Shown here piece after piece: positions 1 through 7,252 of a stretch of 64,000 nucleotides of DNA (position 1 is its first letter; every line of letters begins with the position of its first letter). The translations under genes and the position numbers were made by a program. The notes under the pieces were generated by a model, which was not told the origin of the DNA, searched no databases, and saw only the letters and a program-made list of their open reading frames with translations. This DNA comes from Chryseobacterium gleum (GTDB taxonomy: Bacteria > Bacteroidota > Bacteroidia > Flavobacteriales_D > Crocinitomicaceae), in the NCBI GenBank assembly GCA_945882095.1, contig CAMCWF010000003.1, positions 124,001 through 188,000 of the forward strand, written 5' to 3'.

Positions 1-1126
1 ATGAACCACCTTCGGTAACTCCTTCATCCCAACCGGTAACCCCCCAATGTGAATTGGCGGGGCTTCCGCCAAAGCTGGTGGAAACCAAGGGGTTGTTTTC
101 GAAAGATATTTTTTTAATGTCTCCCGCAGGGTGATGAATTCCTACGGCTGAGGTTGGAATGTTTCCAGAATTATCCCAACCGTTGAAATAGGGGGTAAAG
201 GCTGTGGGAACGGTTCCGCCCTGCAGGCCTCCTGTAATTTCTACCAAACAGAAATCAGATGGAGCGTTTCTCGAACGAAGTACTGCCCCACTTAGCGATT
301 GAAAACTGGGCGAAGAAGCGGGGTTATTACATCCAGCGCCTTGCCATTGAAAACGGAAAATCCATGAAGCAGGATTGCTATAACAATGGTTTGCGGTAAG
401 AACATAGGGTTTTCCATTGTTTAAGGTGTTGTTTACCAAGGAACCAGAGCAAAACCCATTGCTGCCAGAAACAAGCATAACGACGCCATTTCTTTCTTGA
501 GCCCAAGGAGCGCCTTGCGGGCAGTTTACGTTAACATTGCAAGCGCCGGAGCTTCCAAAAGCTTTTTCTTGAAATTCTCGTGCGGTTCGGTATCCGTGGG
601 TCACTTTGTTAATTTGAACATTACCTTTTTGATGGTTTGCAGGCACATAATATTCTACGATGACTTCTTCTCCAGGAACTAATTCCGTTCCTAGTTGTCC
701 TTCATAGAGGTGATTTTGGGTAAATTTTCCAAGGATGAATGTTTTATCTGGGTTGTATACGTACAATTCATTTCCATCCGGAATTTCTGTTTGATTAAAG
801 GCAAGGTTGATGGTTAACGCTTCAGGGCACTTAATTCGAACCAACCAAATTAGATCTCCATTTTTTGCTTGTATCCATGTACCATTAGAAGTACTATTAA
901 TTAGTGTGGGGTGATTAAACCCAAAACGCCAAGGCTGTTCGCCTTGTTCGTCTAAGATTAAATCTTCTTGTCTTAATGCGTCAACATCGGGTGTAGGGTA
1001 GCTAATCTGAGGGATTGTTTTCCAACCTTCCTTCGGAAAGTAATGACTGTTTCCACCATTTCCTTGTTGCGCATGTATTAATTGCACGGAAAGTAGGATG
1101 CTAAGGAATAAGAAGCGTCTTTTCAT
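1..1126 (-). CDS. Secreted trypsin-like serine peptidase (lysyl endopeptidase-like), C-terminus cut by window edge
   Basis: Reverse-strand translation starts MKRRFLFLSILLSVQLIHAQQ (signal peptide), contains CSGSLVNN...YVLTANHC and SDFCLVEI, and ends GVTGWDEGVTEGGS at base 1, where the GGxSGSP catalytic Ser motif is expected. Absent from the ORF track because it has no stop in the window. Confidence 0.8.
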   Translation of the reverse strand, partial: MKRRFLFLSILLSVQLIHAQQGNGGNSHYFPKEGWKTIPQISYPTPDVDALRQEDLILDEQGEQPWRFGFNHPTLINSTSNGTWIQAKNGDLIWLVRIKCPEALTINLAFNQTEIPDGNELYVYNPDKTFILGKFTQNHLYEGQLGTELVPGEEVIVEYYVPANHQKGNVQINKVTHGYRTAREFQEKAFGSSGACNVNVNCPQGAPWAQERNGVVMLVSGSNGFCSGSLVNNTLNNGKPYVLTANHCYSNPASWIFRFQWQGAGCNNPASSPSFQSLSGAVLRSRNAPSDFCLVEITGGLQGGTVPTAFTPYFNGWDNSGNIPTSAVGIHHPAGDIKKISFENNPLVSTSFGGSPANSHWGVTGWDEGVTEGGS

Positions 1127-1132
1127 AATCAC

Positions 1133-1756
1133 TTAATTTTTAGGCGTTGAGGTTACACGTTTAATTCCGCAGCCTTTAGGTTCTGTGGTGTTGGGTTTGA
1201 TTTTTTTACCTTTTCCTTGGGCTTGAATGGCATTAAACAAATACGGCTCATTGCTTTTTCTTCCTTTATCCCAGGAATTATCAATGGATCCAGAATAAAT
1301 TAGTTTGAAGGTTTGGTCAAAAAAGTACACGTGCGGAGTGGTTCTTGCGCCAAAGGCATCCGCCAAGGCGGCTTTTTCATCCACTACATAAGGCATGGTA
1401 TAGTTTTGTTCTTTTGCGTGTTTAATCATTTCTTCATAGGAATCCGCTTGTGCGCGTTTTCCTTCGTTGGAATTCACTAAAACGAACCCGATGTTATTGG
1501 CTAAGGCTTCATTGTAGAGCGAGTCGTATTGTTTTTCCCACCCCGGAAAATCATCTGATCCTACAACAAATGGACAAGAATTGCAGGAAAAAACAACAAT
1601 AAGGCCTTTATCTGTTTTGAGGCTACTTAAAGTGCTTAGGGTTCCGGCTACTGATTTCATTTCAACGTCTTGCAAGGGTGCAATTTCGTTTGTTTTTAGT
1701 TGACCCAAGGAAAAATGGTAAATCCCTAAGAAAAGAACAAGGCACAATGATTTCAT
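1133..1756 (-). CDS. Secreted thioredoxin-fold/AhpC-TSA-like protein
   Basis: ORF 1133..1783; better start at 1756 (MKSLCLVLFLGIYHFSLGQ signal peptide); FSCNSCPFVVG and RTTPHVYFFD motifs. Confidence 0.75.
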   Translation of the reverse strand: MKSLCLVLFLGIYHFSLGQLKTNEIAPLQDVEMKSVAGTLSTLSSLKTDKGLIVVFSCNSCPFVVGSDDFPGWEKQYDSLYNEALANNIGFVLVNSNEGKRAQADSYEEMIKHAKEQNYTMPYVVDEKAALADAFGARTTPHVYFFDQTFKLIYSGSIDNSWDKGRKSNEPYLFNAIQAQGKGKKIKPNTTEPKGCGIKRVTSTPKN

Positions 1757-1849
1757 ACGATTAAAACTAAGAATGTAATGCAAGAATATAAAAAAAATAA
1801 ACCCTTTGCAATAAAACCATCAATGAACGGCAATGTTTATCTTTGTTTG

Positions 1850-2482
1850 ATGAAACCATTGGACAAGCCATTTGTCATCGGCATTTGTGGTGGCAGCGGC
1901 TCGGGTAAAACCACATTGTTGAGAAGAATAGCGGAGGATATCAATCATTTGAACCCCTCTATTTTCACCATGGATAACTATTACCATCCGATTGAAAAAC
2001 AATCAAAAGATGCGATGGACATTGTTAATTTTGATTTGCCCACGGCATTAAATGAAGAAAAACTAACCACTGACCTCGCTGCATTAATTCAAGGACGTCC
2101 CATCGAGGTTAAAGAGTATTTTTTTAATTCCCCACCTGATAAAAACGTATTGTTAACGATTCAGCCCAGCCGGGTAATCTTGGTGGAGGGATTGTTTTTG
2201 TTTCATTATGAGGAAGTTAGGAACCAGATTGATTTTTCCATTTTTGTTGACGTTGACCATCAGGTGCAATTGGACAGACGGATTTACCGTGACCAAGAGA
2301 CGAGGGGGTATAAACGCAGCGACATCATATACCAATGGGAAAACCATGTCTTGCCATGCTATGAAAAATTCATTTCTCCCTACCAAGATTTGGCAACGTA
2401 TACTTTTAAAAACGACCATCGTTCAGAGGATGACTTTCAAATTGTAAAGAACCTTATTCGTCAAAAAATCCCGTTTGTTTAA
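1850..2482 (+). CDS. udk: Uridine kinase
   Basis: P-loop GICGGSGSGKTT, TMDNYYHP, RRIYRD; start set at MKPLDKPF (1850). Confidence 0.85.
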   Translation: MKPLDKPFVIGICGGSGSGKTTLLRRIAEDINHLNPSIFTMDNYYHPIEKQSKDAMDIVNFDLPTALNEEKLTTDLAALIQGRPIEVKEYFFNSPPDKNVLLTIQPSRVILVEGLFLFHYEEVRNQIDFSIFVDVDHQVQLDRRIYRDQETRGYKRSDIIYQWENHVLPCYEKFISPYQDLATYTFKNDHRSEDDFQIVKNLIRQKIPFV

Positions 2483-2534
2483 TTCGAATCATCCGTAAAA
2501 CATGTTAAGAATACATTTGTTATAAAATTTAATC

Positions 2535-4445
2535 ATGGATTATTGCAATCAATTATTTGTTAAATCGCGTCTAAAAACCGAAAACGTACACATTGGCAAC
2601 ACCAACATTGGTGGCGACCACCCCATTCTTGTTCAATCCATGACAACGGCAGACACCATGAATACGGAAGCGTCTGTTGCCGAGGCAATTCGCATGATTG
2701 ACGCGGGTTGTGAATTGGTGCGCCTAACGGCCCCAAGTAAAAACGAGGCCGAGAACCTTTTTAACATAAAACAAGCTTTGGAAAAAGAAGGGTATTCTCA
2801 ACCCCTGGTGGCGGACATACATTTTACACCCAATGCCGCCGAAATTGCCGCTAAATATGTTGAGAAAATCAGGGTCAACCCAGGTAATTATGCGGATAAA
2901 AAAAAGTTTGACACCATTCATTATACGGATGAAACGTATTTAAGTGAATTAAAGCGAATTGAAGAAAAGTTCACGCCTTTGGTATTGATATGCAAAGAAC
3001 ACAACAGGGCCATGAGAATTGGCACCAATCACGGGTCTTTGTCTGACAGAATTTTAAGTAGGTATGGAGACACCGCGGAGGGAATGGTGGCTTCGGCAAT
3101 GGAGTTTATTCAAATATGTGAAAAAAACCATTTTTTCAACTTGGTGATTTCAATGAAAGCCAGCAACACGTTAATCATGGTCTATGCATACAGATTGTTG
3201 GTTTCGGAATTGAAAAAAACAGGAAAGGTATATCCTTTACATTTAGGGGTAACAGAAGCCGGGGACGGTGAAGACGGAAGGATTAAATCCGCTGTTGGAA
3301 TTGGTGCCTTGCTGACAGATGGAATTGGTGATACCATACGGGTTTCTTTAACAGAAGCGCCTGAAATGGAAATTCCTGTTGCCCAAAAACTGATTGCCAT
3401 TGCCAATCAAACCAATGTGTATGCCTTTGACGCAACGAAACTTGAACTTAACCACAATCCCGTAGCCTATACCCGAAGGGAAACCCATGCAATTCAAAGA
3501 ATAGGAGGAGGGCAAGTCCCCGTTGTGATAGCAGATTTATCAAATAAAAAGGACATTATACCTGCCAATTTATTCGCTTTTGGTTATGTATATTCTGCCA
3601 GTTTAGACAAGTGGAACATATTGGAAACGGCTGCTGATTTTTTATACGTCGGAAGCCAGACGCTTTCTTTTGCCTTACCAGGAACCTTACAAGTATTGGT
3701 GGATGGAAGTATTTGGTTGGAACAGCATCAAAATGACCAGGGATTTTATCCCATCGTCCCGATAAATGAACGCGCATCTTATCCTTTAGAACAAGTGGTT
3801 TTTTGCTTGGTAAAGGCAGAGGAATTCACAGAAGAAATGCAACTGGGTAAAACGGATGTACTCGTAATTCAAACTGATTTTGACAATAAGGCTCAGCTTT
3901 TTAGGTCGGTATTCGCAAAATTAGGACGTACAGCTCAGAATACACCGGTGGTTTTTCTTTTTGACAGTGAGGCAGAAGACAGCGAAGCGTTTCAATTGCA
4001 AATTTCAATGGATGCAGGAGCGATGTTTGTGGATGGCTATGGGGACGGGATTTGGGTAACAGCCAAACACCAGCCGAACACCCTTGTTAACAGCACCATG
4101 TTTGGGGTTTTACAAGCAACCCGGCAACGCATTTCAAAAACAGAATACATTTCATGTCCCTCTTGCGGAAGAACCTTGTTTGATTTGCAAGAAACCACCG
4201 CAAAAATCCGGAATAAAACCAGCCACCTGAAAGGCCTAAAAATAGGCATTATGGGTTGTATCGTAAACGGTCCAGGAGAAATGGCAGATGCTGATTATGG
4301 CTATGTAGGAACGGGACCCGGTAAGATTAATTTATACAAGGAGAAAACCGTGGTCCGTAAAAACGTGAACGCCGAGGACGCCGTTGCCGCTTTAATCGAT
4401 GTGATTAAAGAAAATGGAGATTGGATAGAACCAAAAGAGGATTAG
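2535..4445 (+). CDS. ispG: 4-hydroxy-3-methylbut-2-enyl-diphosphate synthase, long form with inserted domain
   Basis: N-term GGDHPILVQSMTTADT, C-term CPSCGRTLFDL...GIMGCIVNGPGEMADADYGYVG; 636 aa. Confidence 0.95.
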   Translation: MDYCNQLFVKSRLKTENVHIGNTNIGGDHPILVQSMTTADTMNTEASVAEAIRMIDAGCELVRLTAPSKNEAENLFNIKQALEKEGYSQPLVADIHFTPNAAEIAAKYVEKIRVNPGNYADKKKFDTIHYTDETYLSELKRIEEKFTPLVLICKEHNRAMRIGTNHGSLSDRILSRYGDTAEGMVASAMEFIQICEKNHFFNLVISMKASNTLIMVYAYRLLVSELKKTGKVYPLHLGVTEAGDGEDGRIKSAVGIGALLTDGIGDTIRVSLTEAPEMEIPVAQKLIAIANQTNVYAFDATKLELNHNPVAYTRRETHAIQRIGGGQVPVVIADLSNKKDIIPANLFAFGYVYSASLDKWNILETAADFLYVGSQTLSFALPGTLQVLVDGSIWLEQHQNDQGFYPIVPINERASYPLEQVVFCLVKAEEFTEEMQLGKTDVLVIQTDFDNKAQLFRSVFAKLGRTAQNTPVVFLFDSEAEDSEAFQLQISMDAGAMFVDGYGDGIWVTAKHQPNTLVNSTMFGVLQATRQRISKTEYISCPSCGRTLFDLQETTAKIRNKTSHLKGLKIGIMGCIVNGPGEMADADYGYVGTGPGKINLYKEKTVVRKNVNAEDAVAALIDVIKENGDWIEPKED

Positions 4446-4521
4446 GCTTTTAACATTCTTTCGTTGATTAATCCTCATGCGCGATGAAACCTAAGCCAAA
4501 GCGAATCATTACCTTCGTAAC

Positions 4522-5406
4522 ATGTCTGATTCAATAGAAAAATATACAAAAAGGGGGATTAGAAACAGTTATGTGTCAACAATCGTTGGCATTTCATTGG
4601 TATTGTTCCTTATTGGATTGGTGTTAAGCGGATCCATTGCGTTAAATGCCATTCAGAAACAAGCAAAGGAAAACATTCAGGGAGACGTGTTTTTTAAGCC
4701 AGACATGAAAGACACAGACATAAAGCAAATTGAGAAAAAAATCTCCCAATGGCCAATGTTTAATAAAGTGTGGTTTGTGTCAGCAGAAAGGGCAGTAGAA
4801 ACGTTTACAGGGGATGGTTCTCAAGACATTCAGTCTTTGTTTGAAGAAGAAAACCCCCTGCCGCCTTCGTTGTGTTTTTCTCCCAAAGCTGCTTTTGCCA
4901 CCAAGAATGGGATGAATAAAATCAAATTAAAATTATTAGCAACGTTCAAAGATGAAATAGATGAAGTTAGTTATGACCCAGCGTCGGTTGAAAACGTGAA
5001 TTTAGGTTTCAGACAATTTGCTTTTGTGTTCCTTTCAATTGCCTTATTACTCATTATCATCGCGGTTGCTATGATAAACAATACGATACGAATGTCTCTG
5101 TATGCACGTCGTTTTACCATTAAAACCATGCATTTGGTTGGCGCAACCACGCGTTTTGTGCGCAAACCTTTTTTGCGTCAAGCCATTGTAAACGGCATCG
5201 TGTCCGCTTGCATTGCCATGATTTTATTAATCACGGTGTTTTATGCCCTTAACAATACCCTCGAAACCATTGAACTGACTTTTACCCTTACAAATTTGTT
5301 GATCCTCGTTTCTTCGTTGGTTGTAATGGGTGTTTTTATTACCTTCGTCTCCACTTGGATCGCTTTGAACAAGTATTTGAGAATGAAACTGGACAAATTA
5401 TATTAA
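4522..5406 (+). CDS. ftsX: FtsX-like cell division ABC permease
   Basis: Four predicted TM helices; RRFTIKTMHLVGATTRFVRKPFLRQAIVNG motif. Confidence 0.9.
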   Translation: MSDSIEKYTKRGIRNSYVSTIVGISLVLFLIGLVLSGSIALNAIQKQAKENIQGDVFFKPDMKDTDIKQIEKKISQWPMFNKVWFVSAERAVETFTGDGSQDIQSLFEEENPLPPSLCFSPKAAFATKNGMNKIKLKLLATFKDEIDEVSYDPASVENVNLGFRQFAFVFLSIALLLIIIAVAMINNTIRMSLYARRFTIKTMHLVGATTRFVRKPFLRQAIVNGIVSACIAMILLITVFYALNNTLETIELTFTLTNLLILVSSLVVMGVFITFVSTWIALNKYLRMKLDKLY

Positions 5407-5409
5407 GCT

Positions 5410-5715
5410 ATGAAACCCATTAATCACTTCGGATTTAACCCAAAAAATTATAGAATTCTTTTTATTGGAATCGGATTAAATGTCTTAGGATTCGCTTTAA
5501 TGATTGGAGGGGGTTCTGATGACCCTAACGTGTTTAACGGAAACGAACTCTTTAGCCCAATACGAATTACCCTAGCGCCCCTATTTATCGTCGCGGGATA
5601 TGTTTTCACCCTTGTCGCTGTTATGAAAAAAGACAAAACATCCGTGACGCAGATTGAAAAAATCGTTGAGGAAGAAGCGCCCGTAAAAGAAGCGAAGAAA
5701 AAAAATCAAAAATAA
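5410..5715 (+). CDS. DUF3098 family membrane protein
   Basis: NPKNYRILFIGIGLNVLGFALMIGGGSDDPNVFN...PLFIVAGY; sits between ftsX and uppP. Confidence 0.85.
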   Translation: MKPINHFGFNPKNYRILFIGIGLNVLGFALMIGGGSDDPNVFNGNELFSPIRITLAPLFIVAGYVFTLVAVMKKDKTSVTQIEKIVEEEAPVKEAKKKNQK

Positions 5716-5718
5716 GGA

Positions 5719-6531
5719 ATGTCCAGTGTTGAAGCCTTCATCCTTGCCCTTGTTGAAGGATTAACCGAATTTTTACCGATTTCCAGTACCGCTCACATGA
5801 TTTTTACCAGTGAGATACTGGGCATAAAACAAGATGATTTCTTTAAGATGTTTACGGTTTCAATTCAATTTGGAGCCATTCTAGCTGTCGTGGTTACCTA
5901 CTGGAAGCGATTTTTCGATTTTAAAAACATCCGCTTTTATGCCGTCCTTTTTGTGGCCGTAATCCCTGCTTTGGTATTAGGAAAACTCTTCGACGATACG
6001 ATCGAAGCCATCTTGGAAAAACCCATTCCCATTGCGATGGTATTAATCCTTGGAGGTGTTTTTCTGTTGTTTATCGACAAGATTTTTAAAAACAACACAT
6101 CCGATCAAATAAACAATATTTCTTACAAGAAGGCTTTGGCAATTGGGCTTTGGCAATGTCTTGCCATGATGCCAGGAACCAGTCGCGCGGCCGCCTCAAT
6201 CATTGGAGGGATGCAACAAGGGCTGAACCGTAAAACAGCCGCAGAATTTAGCTTTTTTCTTGCCGTTCCCACCATGCTGGCGGTAACTGCCTATTCTGTT
6301 TTTATTAAAACCTGGCATTTTCACGGAAATGAAATCAAAGGCTTCCAATTGATCATGGAAAACCAACAAAACCTAATGGCGTTTGTGATAGGCAACGTGG
6401 TATCATTTCTTGTAGCCTTTTTCGCAATTAAATATTTTATTTCCTTGCTTCAGAAGTTCGGCTTTCGAATGTGGGGTTGGTATAGAATCATTGCAGGGAC
6501 CGTCTTAATGATCTATTTTTTCTTGTTATGA
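5719..6531 (+). CDS. uppP: Undecaprenyl-diphosphatase
   Basis: ALVEGLTEFLPISSTAHM and MMPGTSRAAASIIGG motifs. Confidence 0.95.
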   Translation: MSSVEAFILALVEGLTEFLPISSTAHMIFTSEILGIKQDDFFKMFTVSIQFGAILAVVVTYWKRFFDFKNIRFYAVLFVAVIPALVLGKLFDDTIEAILEKPIPIAMVLILGGVFLLFIDKIFKNNTSDQINNISYKKALAIGLWQCLAMMPGTSRAAASIIGGMQQGLNRKTAAEFSFFLAVPTMLAVTAYSVFIKTWHFHGNEIKGFQLIMENQQNLMAFVIGNVVSFLVAFFAIKYFISLLQKFGFRMWGWYRIIAGTVLMIYFFLL

Positions 6532-7205
6532 ATTTTCTTGAAGGCGAAGTCCTGTTGATTGACAAAGCATATGGTTGGACCTCCTTCGATGTTGTAAATA
6601 AGATACGTTGGAACCTCAAAAAGAAATTGGATGTTAAAAACATCAAAGTGGGTCATGCGGGCACGCTTGATCCATTAGCGACCGGATTGTTGATCATCTG
6701 CACAGGAAAAAAAACCAAAACCATTGAGTCCTTGATGGTAGGAAAAAAAACCTACACAGGGACCTTCTTAGTGGGCAAAACCACACCTTCCTATGATTTA
6801 GAGACAGAGTTTAACCACGAATTCCCCACAGCGCACATTACCCAAGAAGCCCTCCTGGAAGTAGCCAATTCCATTGTCGGTGTTCAAATGCAGGTGCCCC
6901 CACTTTTTTCTGCAAAACAAATCGATGGTAAGAGGGCTTATGAATTTGCACGGGAAGGAAAGACAATGGAACTTAAGGCCAATGAAATCGAAATTGAATC
7001 CTTTCAGGTTACGGCCAATCGTTTTCCCGAAATTGATTTTGAAATCACCTGTTCCAAAGGCACCTACATACGTTCCATCGCACGAGATTTTGGCGAAAAA
7101 TTGGGGTCTGGGGCAACTTTGATAGAATTGAGAAGAACAAAATCAGGGACCTTCGATTTGGCTAACGCCTTAACCATTGATGCGTTTCTTGCTGAAATTT
7201 TTTAA
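6528..7205 (+). CDS. truB: tRNA pseudouridine(55) synthase
   Basis: VGHAGTLDPLATGLL and CSKGTYIRSIARDFG; ATGA overlap with uppP. Confidence 0.95.
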   Translation: MNFLEGEVLLIDKAYGWTSFDVVNKIRWNLKKKLDVKNIKVGHAGTLDPLATGLLIICTGKKTKTIESLMVGKKTYTGTFLVGKTTPSYDLETEFNHEFPTAHITQEALLEVANSIVGVQMQVPPLFSAKQIDGKRAYEFAREGKTMELKANEIEIESFQVTANRFPEIDFEITCSKGTYIRSIARDFGEKLGSGATLIELRRTKSGTFDLANALTIDAFLAEIF

Positions 7206-7252
7206 TTTTTTGTTAACACGGAAACTTGTAAATTCGTTTTCAAATAACCACC

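Noticed and set aside
497-682. 61-aa plus-strand ORF
   Set aside because: Antisense to the serine peptidase gene, which has a signal peptide and catalytic motifs
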